Positions 12,138-22,585 of a DNA stretch of 60,000 nucleotides are shown piece after piece (positions within the stretch are counted from its first letter, which is position 1; each line of letters starts with the position of its first letter). The notes under the pieces were generated by a model that made no database searches, had not been told where the DNA came from, and saw only the letters and a list, made by a program, of their open reading frames with translations. Source of the DNA: Polytrichum commune (lineage: Eukaryota; Streptophyta; Polytrichopsida; Polytrichales; Polytrichaceae). The stretch spans positions 62,327,554-62,387,553 of the forward strand of contig OX485803.1 in the NCBI GenBank assembly GCA_950295325.1. The letters are read 5' to 3'. A program made the position numbers and the translations under genes.

Positions 12138-12394
12138 CCTTACAGTCTCTCAAAACTCATGGTTTGGTAGGGAATTTCTGCCCACTTTTGACACTTTACA
12201 ATGTTTAAGAAGTGTTTGAGTGCACCATGAAATTTGATTTTACATATTTTTATTTAGCCAAAGTCAAACACATCTTCTTCATTTCACTAAAATGAGGGAT
12301 TTCAACACCACTTTTAACACTCTTTCCAACATTATAACATGTCAAAAGTGGACCAAAACTCCCTACCAAACCAAGAGTTTTGAAAGACTATAAG
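12138..12394. mobile_element. Short MITE with terminal inverted repeats of about 50 bp
   Basis: The left end CAAAACTCATGGTTTGGTAG and the right end CTACCAAACCAAGAGTTTTG are nearly perfect inverted repeats. The similarity continues inward through CCACTTTTGACA and TGTCAAAAGTGG. The interior is AT-rich and non-coding. The exact ends and target duplication are unclear, so I do not assign a superfamily. Confidence 0.7.
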
Positions 12395-12429
12395 AATCAA
12401 TGAATAAGATGAACTGACCACTACTTAGA

Positions 12430-12615
12430 AATAAACCGGTTGAGTTTGAAAATCAATCGATCGAAGTTCAAGACTTCAAGAAACTTACCAATAATTTTAG
12501 AGGAATCTATGGAGTGTACCTCTAAACATCGGAGAAAACCCCAAAGATCACAAACATGTAACCGGTTGGACTTGGAAAGACTAGAATCTTGACCGATTAT
12601 GCCTAAAGATCTCCC
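12430..12615. repeat. AACCGGTT repeat, copy A
   Basis: It shares AACCGGTTGAGTTTGA, GAAGTTCAAGA, AGAGGAAT and CATGTAACCGGTTGGACTTG with copy B at 12955-13145. A reverse-oriented copy sits at about 47000-47190. Each copy has an AACCGGTT palindrome near each end. No coding capacity. Confidence 0.65.
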
Positions 12616-12954
12616 CGGACACTGCTAAGGATAACTCTTATTATAAGGGCCTTCCAGTGATTTTTCAAGGCACATGGATTGTGTGCCTGGACTCTGGACT
12701 CTGGACTTCCCAGCACCTGGCCATGCACGTGTTGTCAGGTATATATATCCATATCCCTAAGTTAATACGTATATGTTATTATATGTACGTCCATCCATAC
12801 CGTCCGTTTAGGCTATACATTCTACACTGCCATGTGCAATTAGGTTGACCTTGCAAATAGGTTGACCACTATCTCCTCATGCAAAACCAAATCACAAATC
12901 CTGCTAATGCCCCCTCCCCACCTATGATCGGGGAGAACCGGCAGTTAGTTACAG

Positions 12955-13145
12955 ATGAACCGGTTGAGTTTGAGAAATAACCGGTTGAAGTTCAAGATTT
13001 TAGGAGAATTGCTGATCACTTTAGAGGAATTTACAGAATATGCCTCAAATTAATATAGAAAAACCGAAGGATGTCAACATGTAACCGGTTGGACTTGCAA
13101 ACACTAGGATCTCAACCGATTGTGACCAAAAATCTCCCACATCAC
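12955..13145. repeat. AACCGGTT repeat, copy B
   Basis: Same orientation as copy A, about 520 bp further on, with an additional internal AACCGGTT. The DNA between the two copies (12616-12954) has no gene that I can support. Confidence 0.65.
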
Positions 13146-15290
13146 TGCTCCCCACCTGACATTACCAAATAACCAAAGTCTTTTCTAAAAACCGGTTAAA
13201 GTTCCCTCGGTTATAGCGGAGGCGTCCAGCTATCCCAATGCACCTACAAGAACTTGCTCTGGAGATTGTCAAGTAAGTTTTAGTTGAGTAGCTTTCACAC
13301 ATGGTCATTGTTTTATCTACCAAGCAATGAATGTTGGATAGTTTTTGTCCCATCCCCAAATGCCTTACTACTCTCATCTATCTTACCATTGGTTTTTGTA
13401 AATGATGCTCCTCGTGCCCTCATAGCTAAGACTAAAAGCAACCAATGACAAGGGTGGGAGGCGACACTTTTAAAGGGCCTACATTCTTGCCTCATGTCTA
13501 GGTACCGATGGGAGGGTTGGTGCTTGAGGTTTAAAACCTCCACTTTAAACCATGCCACATCATTTGCCAACTAGGCTCGGCACTAGATAATGTCGATGGT
13601 GTGAAGGTTGTGTTTTTGGAACCACCTTTAGGCTTAGCTAAAGTCAAGTGGAGAGGGGGCATAACTCTGTTTATTCATTCGTATAGCAACCACAATGTTT
13701 TTCTAAACAAAGATATCATATTTTGAGGTTGTGGCAAAATATTCAAAATAATGTGGAATGTCCTTTTATTAGCATATGTTAGTCAACCTATTTGCACATA
13801 TCAGTGGAGAGCCACACTAAAGAATTGATTTAGTGTGGGTCACATTGATCATCTTGCGATCACTGGGTGGTAACTTGAGCAAGTGCCACATGACACATGG
13901 TGCTACATGGCAAGTCACAAAGACCACTCTAATTAACATGCCATGCCAAATTTTAATGTGACATTAAATCAAAGATTTAGGGTAGTGTCAACAAGCTAGT
14001 ATGGGCATGCACAGTCCTAGCCCCTTCCACCCGTGCATATGATACATCAGTGTAATGTGGTCCCACTACCTTTCTAAAACAGTGGGGAACCATAGGGAAC
14101 ATTGGGGAACGCCATTGCCACAACCACCACCCTGTCTTCCATTGTAGAGTAGATGTAATGTAATATGACAAAAGTTTGTCAAATGGCAATCTCCAATCTC
14201 AAAGAGAAAGGTATGGGCTATCGAAAAAGAGTTTTTTGCTTCAACAAATGTTCTACATTTTTTTTAAACTTAATGGGAGAAATCGCCAAAATTATTGTTG
14301 TCAGAATCATGAATGGATATGAGTTTTATGCAATCGACATTATGGAATAGGACACATGCTATGATGGTGAGTATCACTTTGGTCATTATAATAACATGTG
14401 GAAAAGCCATGCACAATATTGTTTAATAAGGTATTTATTTAGTGTCACATGCACTATTTGCAGAGGGCCTAAAATAGATGCTTAGAGGTCTCAAAGTGTC
14501 ACGTCCGATAATAGTCAATACGATATTATTTGTTGTCAACATAAGTAATTTTTGTAAGTGAAATTTTATTTACATTATGACATTTAGTGTATCACATTGG
14601 GAACCTTGAGATGATAGTTTTGCATTTTAGTATGCAAAGGGAAGATGTTATTGAACATACTAAGGGCAAGTGTCTTGTACTTAACTTTTAGTATGGAAGA
14701 GGAAAATATTCTTAAACATATTAATGCCAAGCATCATTTGTATGCATTGTAGTCAACTTGTAGACCATTGTGTAACATAGGCATACACCTCATAACAGTG
14801 TTCAAGAGAGTTACCAAGATACATATTAGTAAGCACATTGAAACGCCACGTGTCATGAGGTGACACTAATGATCAATTTGTTGATCATTTGTGTAACTCA
14901 ACATACACCTCAAAAAGGGGTAAGTGACACTATTACGCATGTGACACTAAAAAACACAAACAATGTACCACTAGGCCCCTGCCTTTTCGAAGGACCGAGT
15001 TTGATCAGAGGAAGTCATAAAATATAACATTATAAGAGTTATGCGAGGCGGTTATGGGAGGGGCCACGTTTCCGTATAAGTATCAAAAGTGGAAAGAGGT
15101 ACGTTAGTAGTCCAAATTCGCCTCCTTCATTAATCGAGCGGTGGTCAAATTGGTGGGAATGCTAAAGTGCAGGAGGCACATGCCATGCTTTTGGACACAT
15201 ATGATATGGGGAATCGCCAATGTATAAATTGAATATGATGCATAAAAATGAAGGCCCAAAATGGCATCTTGGTGTTGTAAGAATAAAATC
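13146..15290. other. Repeat-derived intergenic DNA
   Basis: No gene is supported. Part of 13640-13820 resembles 36690-36850 (CTTTGCTTATTCAT-like, GTATAGCAACCA, AATATTCAAAATA, GTGTGGAATGTC). The segment at 13890-13950 is repeated in reverse at 32816-32880 (GACTTGTCATGTAGCACCA-like, TTAATTAGAGTGGTCTT). These matches mark old dispersed repeats. Confidence 0.55.
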
Positions 15291-15309
15291 GGGGGGGGGG
15301 GGGGGGGGG
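15291..15309. repeat. Poly-G run of 19
   Basis: A homopolymer of 19 G follows AAAATC. It generates spurious poly-Pro and poly-Gly frames on both strands. The length may be unstable or mis-assembled. Confidence 0.9.
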
Positions 15310-15399
15310 CTTTGGGCAAACCAATCCATACACTCGTTCTTTGTTGGATGCCTAAACCCTAGTCTCCAAGGAACCAATGTACGGGTTCGTTCGCCCCAG

Positions 15400-16943
15400 C
15401 CCTGCCCCGGGCTAGATCACATCTTCATTCGGCTTGGGTCCCGTTCCTCCCACGCCTCCTTCACTGTCTAATCTTCCCACCTGCACTTCCGTGGGAACTC
15501 TTCCTTGTTGGGAACCAATGTGATAATACCCGGTCAAGATTACAACTATTCAAGTTGACATTACTTTCATTATTCTCAAGTTCATTGATGAAGTTCTTTC
15601 ACATGCCAAAAGAGCTTGATGGCTAAGTGACTGGGTATTGTCACATTGGTTCCCAACGAGAAAGAGTTTTCTACGCAAATGCGAGCATGAAGATTATGCA
15701 GAGAAGGAGGCGTGGGAGGGGTGGGGCCCAACCGAATGAAGATGTGATCTAGGGCAGACGATATGCTACCCCCTACGAGCTTTTCGGGGGGGGGAATATT
15801 CTGTCAGGGGGCAGCCCCCGACATTTTTCCTGCACCCGCCCGAAAACTGCTGCCCGCCCGCCCGATTTCGAAAAAACTAGTGTACTTGCATTTTTGAAGG
15901 CTACTTGTTCACAAATCCCATATTGAGTGCACTTCATTTTCAAGGTCTCAAATCCAATATATAAGTTCACTTCCATTGAGTAAATAAGCAATTGACTAGA
16001 TTTCATTTTCAAAGTGAAACCGTCAATAAAGCATGTAATTAACTTGGAAGTCAAAAATATTACAAAATCCTCATTACCGCTGAGGTTATAATTTTTGTCG
16101 CTTACAATTGAAGGGGACTTTGTCATTCTAAAATGAAACTAAATTTTATTTTTTTATTTTTTATAATTAATAATATATTTAATACCTTCTACTATCACAA
16201 AGTTTTCATATGCATTTAAACTAGTTAAGTAAGATTGAATGCAACTAAGTCTAATAATTTTTTATTAATCCTAATTATAGAAACACAAAAGGACACTGTA
16301 TAGGGTGTAGTACACGGCTTTGGACATCGAGGAACACATAAGCACTGTGAAGAACATGGATGTCATTCATCGTCCTTCATCGTTTTTCATGTGTCCTTCA
16401 TCGTCGCGAATATGTTAGACTTAGTTGCATTCAATCTTACTTAACTAGTTTAAATGCATATGAAAACTTTGTGATAGTAGAAGGTATTAAATATATTATT
16501 AATTATAAAAAAATAAAAAAATAAATCATAAATTTTAGTTTCATTTTAGAATGACAAAGTCCCTTCAATTGTAAGTGACAAAAATTATAACCTCAACGGT
16601 AATGAGGATTTTGTAATATTTTTGACTTCCAAGTTAATTACATGCTTTATTGACGGTTTCACTTTGAAAATGAAATCTAGTCAATTGCTTATTTACTCAA
16701 TGGAAGTGAACATATATATTGGATTTGAGACCTTGAAAATGAAGTGCACTCAATATGGGATTTGTGGACAAGTAGCCTTCAAAAATGCAAGTACACTAGT
16801 TTTTTCGAAATCGGGCGGGCGGGCAGCAGTTTTCGGGCGGGTGCAGGAAAAATGTCGGGGGCTGCCCCCTGACAGAATATTCCCCCCCCGAAAAGCTCGT
16901 AGGGGGTAGCATATCGTCTGCCGTGATGTAGCCCGGGGCAGGG
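15400..16943. mobile_element. Foldback element with arms of about 135 bp, interrupted by another transposon
   Basis: The left arm 15400-15535 (CCCTGCCCCGGGCTAGATCA onward) is the inverted complement of 15627-15752 continued at 16932-16943 (CCCGGGGCAGGG). Shared inner blocks are GATCACATCTTCATTCGG, CCTCCCACGCCTCCTTC and GTTGGGAACCAATGTGA. The loop of about 90 bp is non-coding. The right arm is cut after GTGATCTAG by the 15753-16922 element and resumes after its target duplication. Confidence 0.8.
15753..16922. mobile_element. Long-TIR (Mutator-like) non-autonomous element with 9-bp target duplication
   Basis: Arms of about 500 bp (15753-16255 and 16414-16922) are near-perfect inverted repeats. 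They start GGCAGACGATATGCTA and end TAGCATATCGTCTGCC. The flanks are GTGATCTAG (15744-15752) and GTGATGTAG (16923-16931), a 9-bp duplication with one difference. The broken outer foldback independently predicts GTGATCTAG as the original site. A 9-bp duplication with very long TIRs points to a Mutator-like element. The loop of about 160 bp has short CTTCATCGT-type repeats. It encodes no transposase; the matching frames in the two arms are mirror images of one repeat. Confidence 0.85.
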
Positions 16944-17420
16944 AAATTGATTCCTTTTGGGACTTCCTAGGATATAGTTATGCCCTTTTCGAGAAAACTA
17001 AAATGATAATCCGGTAAAATCTTGCCTCTATATAAAAATTTGTGAAAAATTAATTCCCATTGAAACTCACTTGACTAATTAGGACTATATAATGATGACT
17101 TTCGGACCAAAATATGTTCAAGAAGAAATTTCCAACATGTGAGGGGTTCGTTGTTTTCTTATCTTCAAATTACATGGGTGTCATAAATCCTTAGTTACTG
17201 GAACATCTTCGTGGCAAGCTCATCTATTCGGAAGGTGAAAATGTAACAAGTTTATCATATATGTGCAATATATATTATTAAACTTGACTACGCAAATTGC
17301 ATCAATAAGCCCCATATAAACCAAGCAGTGAAGCATGGTTGGAATGTGTAAGATAACTAGAAATATGGATGGATGATTGAATATTCTAATCACATGTGCC
17401 AATGTGTAAGCAGAGGATGA
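16944..17420. other. Intergenic DNA between the foldback element and the hairpin array
   Basis: AT-rich, with no supported gene and no terminal repeats seen. Confidence 0.4.
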
Positions 17421-17856
17421 TGGGAGCTAGACAACTCCTAATTAAAGATGGATAGACTGGAGTTAGATAACTCCATATTGACAACATGTGCACTGCAGTT
17501 AGACAACTCTCGATGAGGTGCTCTGGAGTTAGACCACTTCAAATTTGGAAAGATGAGTGCTATTCATTGGAGTTAGACAACTCTCAATGAATAGATAAAT
17601 CTAGTTGGAATTAGACAGTTTCAACTAGAAGAATGAATGGATGAATCAAGTTGGAATTAGACAGTTTCAACTAGAAGAATGGATGGATGAATCAAGTTGG
17701 AATTAGACAGTTCCAACTAGAAGGAGGGATGGATGAATCCAGTTGGAATTAAACAGTTCCAACTGGAAGAATGAGATTGAGTCAAAAGATGGAAGAAGGT
17801 TCTAGAAGAACCAAAGAGAGAAAGTTCATAGTAGAACTAAGAAATAAAACTATGAA
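17421..17856. repeat. Array of about ten consecutive stem-loops with a conserved TTAGACA loop
   Basis: Units of 30-50 bp each centre on TTAGACAR flanked by inverted arms that differ from unit to unit but stay complementary. Examples: TGGAG/CTCCA at 17458-17475; CTATTCATTG.GAG/CTC.CAATGAATAG with one bulge at 17560-17594; CTAGTTGGAA/TTTCAACTAG at 17601-17628; AGTTGGAA/TTCCAACT at 17695-17718; CCAGTTGGAA/TTCCAACTGG at 17739-17766. Two loop-unrelated hairpins follow (GGTTCT/AGAACC, 17798-17812; TTCATAGT/ACTATGAA, 17825-17856). The unit near 17492-17511 pairs poorly. Changes in arms are compensated, which suggests selection on structure or birth by hairpin-templated copying. Confidence 0.75.
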
Positions 17857-19115
17857 TAGAATTTTTATTATTATATGTGAAAATAGAAAGTACAAGTAAT
17901 GCCTTTGGCATAAGAGGAAGCTCGGGGGAGGAGAGAGGATCTTTTTTGTCTCTCTCCTACAGTTGGGTGGTTGAGCTTAGACCAAGACCTGCTTGGTTTA
18001 TGATTATGATTAGATGTTATAAAGAAAATAAATTGAGTTCTTCAACTCATCATTTTGATTGATAATTGTTATTATAAATGTTGATGACAAACCTATGGGA
18101 GGTTTGTTACATAATGAAACGTTCCCCTCTTATAAGGGGTTTTTAGTTTACTAGAGCCCCTTCATCCACAATAAATGAATCTACCTAGACACCACAAGGC
18201 CCAAGCCCATGGCCATCAAGCTATATTATAGAGCTTATAGAGCTTCTTATTTGGACTATTAGAACATATGGACTAAATGAGAATTAATCCACATAAAAGA
18301 TGCAAATAAGCTTTTATTAAAGAGATTCATGCAATTTATACATTAGTTGGAACCTATACTATCCCAACATTGATTACATTAAAATAAAAGCTTATAATTC
18401 ATGAGAAATGTACATCAAATCAACACTAATTAAAACTTGACACACATATGTCATTAGTCATTATAAAGCTAGCTTAAAAAATGTCTAAATGCTTCAAAAC
18501 AATATCATTTTTTTCATGCAGGATAATGTTTCTATCCATATCAATCATGCAAATAGTCATATTCGACTCTCGTGTTTTGATGCTTTATAAACCTACATGT
18601 ACTCAAAACACCAAAGAAATTTCAACCAAAATCTGTGTAATCTCAATTTAAGAAGAATTCATCTAATTCAAAATTTTAAATGACTTACATAAATTTCACC
18701 ACACTATTTCAAGACACCGATCGCATGGATGTCGACATCAACAAGTTTGCTTTATAATGTTTATGTTTGTAAGCTTCAATTAATTTCACTTGAAGAATGT
18801 GTGTTACTATGTGAAAAAAGGCTTGGGTCTTTAAGAGTCAAAGACCAACACATTGGGTTGAACATGATCCATTCACAAATGAAACACAAAGTCAAATTAT
18901 TGATGCATGTCAATTTTGTTGTGGTGAAAAGGTAGTCAATTGACCGGAATGTCAAAAGCACATGACATGGACAAAGGAATGCATGCTAAAAAGAGTGGAT
19001 TGCAAATATTGACAACATTAGATACAAGTATCAAGTGTGATGAGGGGTGTCACTTTGTGCACAACTTGGGTCCACATGGCTATTTCTAAAGTGCATTTGC
19101 TCCATCACGCCTATC
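17857..19115. other. Intergenic DNA, possibly part of an LTR-type element
   Basis: No gene is supported. A segment near 18120-18240 (CCTCTTATAAGGGG, then CCCAAGCCCATGG) looks like the TATA and transcribed part of a plant LTR. I could not find a partner LTR or a primer-binding site, so this is a weak suggestion. Confidence 0.3.
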
Positions 19116-19178
19116 TAAGGTAGAGGGTGCTTAAATCAACACTTTAAGCTATTGCACATACATGTGGCTACATGATTG

Positions 19179-19231
<53 letters not shown>

Positions 19232-20274
19232 CCTTTGTTCTAAACATGGGTATAAAGAAAGAAAAAACATTTTTAGCCTCAATTAGATATTTGATGAATA
19301 TTCAAAGTCAAAACCATTAGCTTCCTTAAACCAACATATAGGCCCCATGTATGACAACCTTGGAAAGATGAGGACCCCACCTTCATTGCCTAGAACCAAC
19401 ACAACATAGTTGGGTACTAGACCCAAGCTAGATCAAAGACCAACTAGTAACAATACACAAAGCCACATGGCCATCTCCATGAGCCCACCTAGTTCGCTTG
19501 CAAAACCATCACCTTACATCTTGGGTACCAACCCGCTTTGTGCTTTGTGGGTCTACCTCCGTAACTTTGTGAACAAAATGGTAATAACCCCTCCCCCTTG
19601 CAGTGTATAGAATGGTTATGTCGTGTAAATAACAATCGTGTGTCACTGCAGCTTGAGTACCAACCACCACTAACAAATACAACTAAAACTTGGCAAAAAC
19701 ACACATAAACAACACATCTCCACAGAGAAGCAAGAAAGTCACACCCTTGTAAGAGCTTTAATTCTCTCTTCAAATGCACACAATAAGTCAAGCTATCTCT
19801 CACTCCACCACGGGAGAATCCAAGAGTGTACGTAGGGGGAGAAGAACTCAAGATTTATTGCAAAAACATGCAATCTTCACCTCACACAAACTCTCTTCAT
19901 ACACTCACTCACAACGCTTGACTTGGCAAGAATGCCAAGCCAAGGAGGAGGCTCCTCACTTAGGAGCATCTCTCCAACTTCTAAGATTCATCCATCCAAA
20001 TCTAAATGAATGAAATCCCACGGATAAGGTGCGGCCGCCGACGCCACATACCGTGACAACTAGAATAGGCATTGACAAGCCACCCTAAACCCACGTTATA
20101 CCAACTTGAGATAGGGTGAAGCCCGTTACCTACCCTAGATGAAGGTAGTGAAGGTCGCTATGAGGTGGCGCCACATCATGGGGAACGCTTCAAGGCTATG
20201 AAGTGTTGGTGATTGGGAGGCGTTTATAAGTGTTGGTTTTGGGTGGGGTGTTGGTTTTAGCACCCTCTACCTTA
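19116..20274. repeat. Candidate TIR element of about 1.16 kb
   Basis: The left end TAAGGTAGAGGGTGCTTAAA and the right end GTTTTAGCACCCTCTACCTTA (minus its first base) are inverted repeats of about 27 bp with few differences. The interior includes a GT microsatellite and small hairpins such as CTTGGCA/TGCCAAG near 19921-19938 and GCTCCT/AGGAGC near 19949-19965. No transposase is visible. The target duplication is not clear. Confidence 0.55.
19181..19229. repeat. (GT)n microsatellite
   Basis: About 24 uninterrupted GT units. Confidence 0.95.
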
Positions 20275-20849
20275 CATGTGCTCCCAAGTAAGAAACCTCT
20301 TTCTTCCTTGCACCATCCCTATGTGATTAATACAGTGGCCACACCATGCCGGTGGTTGGCCTAACTAACCAGCCCACCCCATCCAGTGGGCCCCGGAAAG
20401 TTTGGCGGTCAGCCAAGCCGCTAAGCGGCAGGCCGGGCCTGGGCCTCAACTAGTTGGCTGTAAGCCCCCTCCCCTACAACCGTCTAGCAGGGGAGATGCC
20501 CGCCCTTGCCATCCAGGCATGGATAAGGCCGCCCCAACAGCTAGCTCCGACGCTGGCTGGACATGGCTTTTTTTTATTACTATTTTCATAGTTTTCGTTG
20601 TTTTATTTTCGTGTCGGGCAGGGGGCATCAAACCATGGTCTTTGATACATGGCATGGCTGGTATAAGAAAGGGCCAAATGGTGTTTTATGTTACTGTGGT
20701 TGCGAAGGAAGCCAGCTCGGACGAAGGGGACGCCACGTCGGAAACCAGGCAAAAAAAGCGCCGCGTGTCTGATCTGGGCGCTTGCCAATTGGAACTCACC
20801 TGGAGGGCCCAGTGTCTCTTCCTCGTTCCTCCCCTTCCCTCTAAAAAAC
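20275..20849. promoter_or_regulatory. Probable promoter region of the 74-aa protein gene
   Basis: GC-rich sequence with small inverted repeats (GCCCAC/GTGGGC near 20364-20383; GCCGC/GCGGC near 20417-20429). It is followed by an AT-rich stretch and a GGTATAAGAAAG box near 20659. The long open frame crossing it runs into a TTC microsatellite and is not taken as coding. Promoter status is inferred from position only. Confidence 0.35.
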
Positions 20850-21181
20850 AACAAGCTCGCTCCTTTGCAACCACTTCGCAATTGTATAGTGATCGAATAT
20901 CGCCGTATTATCGCCGTGTTTGGATTCACCTTGTGCGAATCTGTCCCGACCTACTCTCATTCTTCTTCTTCTTCTTCTTCTTTCCTGAGCTGCCAGTCAC
21001 TGCGCTGAGGTTAAGCGGTAGTCTCTTCTTTCATCAAGGTATGATGTGGGAGGAAGTTGGTGCATTGCTCTTGTGCCGGGATAGCGATTGCGGGCGCATT
21101 TGTGGGAGACATAGGATTCTATTTCCTCTTTTCTCCCCGATAAATGATTCTAAGGTGTAGTTTATTGTGCCATTTGTGCAG
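20850..21181 (+). other. Leader exon and 5'UTR intron of the 74-aa protein gene
   Basis: A TTC-repeat leader near 20959-20983 ends at 21038 with a CAAG|GTATGATG donor. A GTGCAG acceptor at 21180-21181 defines an intron of 143 bp. The next exon opens 12 bases before an ATG in good context. The transcription start is not determinable. Confidence 0.5.
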
Positions 21182-21193
21182 GGAAGTGAAAAA

Positions 21194-21418
21194 ATGGCCA
21201 CCACGCAACCAGAGGGTGCACACCTCGACAGGACTCCAGAGATCCGCGAGACTTCAAGCGGGAACGTGGAGGTCCGGAAGGACGCGGACCACGTGAACAA
21301 GATGAGCAAGCCAGAGGAGGTTCTGGGATCCAAGGGCACTGCCAAGACTGCCTCGAAGCCAGAAGACATTCTGGCTTTCCAGCGAACCGTTGGAGACACA
21401 GACACCCCTCTTGAGTAG
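21194..21418 (+). CDS. Small hydrophilic protein, 74 aa, function unknown
   Basis: The reading frame starts at AAAATGGCC directly after a good 3' splice site and ends at TAG 21416-21418. The product is rich in charged residues, Thr, Ser, Gly and Pro, with no hydrophobic stretch. It contains PEIRETSSGNVEVRKD and two similar motifs, SKPEEVLGSKGTAK and SKPEDILAFQRTVG, that look like an internal duplication. I do not recognise the family. The composition suggests a disordered, possibly stress-related protein, but this is inference. GC content and the CT/TTC-rich leader separate it from its AT-rich surroundings. The alternative is a chance frame; the matched leader intron and ATG context argue against that. 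Confidence 0.6.
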   Translation: MATTQPEGAHLDRTPEIRETSSGNVEVRKDADHVNKMSKPEEVLGSKGTAKTASKPEDILAFQRTVGDTDTPLE

Positions 21419-21609
21419 ATTGGACAAAGGAAAGAAAAGAAAAGACCATGTCATGTATATTGCGTCTAAGTCACGGTGTGTTTTAGATTTGACAGTTGTT
21501 TATAGATTCCTCGGTTCGCTGAAGCGGACCAAAACATTGTAATATACTTTGACGCAACTTCCATTCACCAGCAAATATCGGTGAGGAAGTTTGAACGTTG
21601 CCGTTTTGG

Positions 21610-21614
<5 letters not shown>

Positions 21615-21664
<50 letters not shown>
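21615..21664. repeat. (TC)n microsatellite
   Basis: Twenty-five uninterrupted TC units, about 200 bp after the stop codon of the 74-aa protein gene, possibly in or just past its 3' untranslated region. Confidence 0.95.
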
Positions 21665-21667
<3 letters not shown>

Positions 21668-22139
21668 GTTTTCTGGTAAGACACATTGTTAGGACTTCCT
21701 TTGCTTCATTTTCGCTATTGCGTAGAGTTTTAATCTTGCTGATTGAACGTACTTGAGAAACTATTATATTGCATTGTGCACTGGGGATCTACCGAGCCAT
21801 GAGCGTCATTAAATGTAGGGTTGAATTGCCGGTTGGGCTCTAATCGATAGGCATTGACAATGCAGGGAGTGCAATTTTCACCCAATTACTCTCCTTATAC
21901 TGGCTTACACCTAATTATCCGCGTGAAAGCAACAATAAAGTCCCAAGCAATCTCTACTATGCAAAACGGGGGCAGCAAGTTCGCTAATTTGAGGCATTAG
22001 TCCTACTCTCATAGTGTGCATTTTGTGCGAGTGGCAACCCGCGAAAGATGCTCAGGCAGAAATTGTGAGTTCCTCTTGCATAACCTATTACATGACACAA
22101 TCTAGAAGAGAGGTGCAAACCAGTGTTGCACTGATATCA
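21665..22139. other. Intergenic DNA
   Basis: No gene or clear repeat is seen. Confidence 0.4.
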
Positions 22140-22585
22140 CTCTTTTTTATACCAATCGGGTATCTATAATGAGCATATCACATTTTTGCCACAAATCCCA
22201 AGCCTTGTTTGATACCAATTAGGGTATGGGTATTTGACGGTATTTTTTATTTCAATATCATTCAGGTATATACATCATGCAAAGAACCTTCATACCTAGG
22301 TGAAATTACCCTAGTATCAGTACATTACGGAGGTTTTTTAGAAATACATGCACTCAGAGGTACTTAGAAATACACACTGTGTAACGAGGGTCGAGTGGAG
22401 GGGGCCCTTTAGAATGGTGTTATCCAAAATAATATCTCGGTTATACAAACATTCTCTCATCTTGACATACCCACCGAATATCAATATGTGATTGGTATAA
22501 TAGTTTTGGAACCCACGGCTAGGTTCTTTGATACCATTATTATTATTATCAATACCATGTGTTTATATGTATACCAGACCACCAC
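22140..22585. repeat. Dispersed repeat rich in GATACC/GGTATC motifs, copy 1
   Basis: Many GGTAT and ATACC words in both orientations and an end reading ATACCAGACCACCAC relate it to 46675-46995 and to 31014-31121 plus 31655-31690 (TATACCAGACCAACACC). No coding capacity. Confidence 0.45.

Noticed and set aside
15104-15471. Overlapping frames with poly-Pro (minus) or poly-Gly (plus)
   Set aside because: They are produced by the 19-G homopolymer at 15291-15309 and have no other protein features.
15773-16909. Two near-identical proteins of 95-117 codons on opposite strands
   Set aside because: They are the same chance frame in the two inverted arms of the long-TIR element, not genes.
17421-17800. 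CRISPR-like spaced repeats
   Set aside because: Units are not identical, the spacers are part of the hairpin arms, and the context is a plant nuclear genome without cas genes.
20402-21160. Plus-strand frame of 252 codons
   Set aside because: It runs through a promoter-like region and a TTC microsatellite (poly-Phe) and overlaps the leader and intron of the 74-aa gene.
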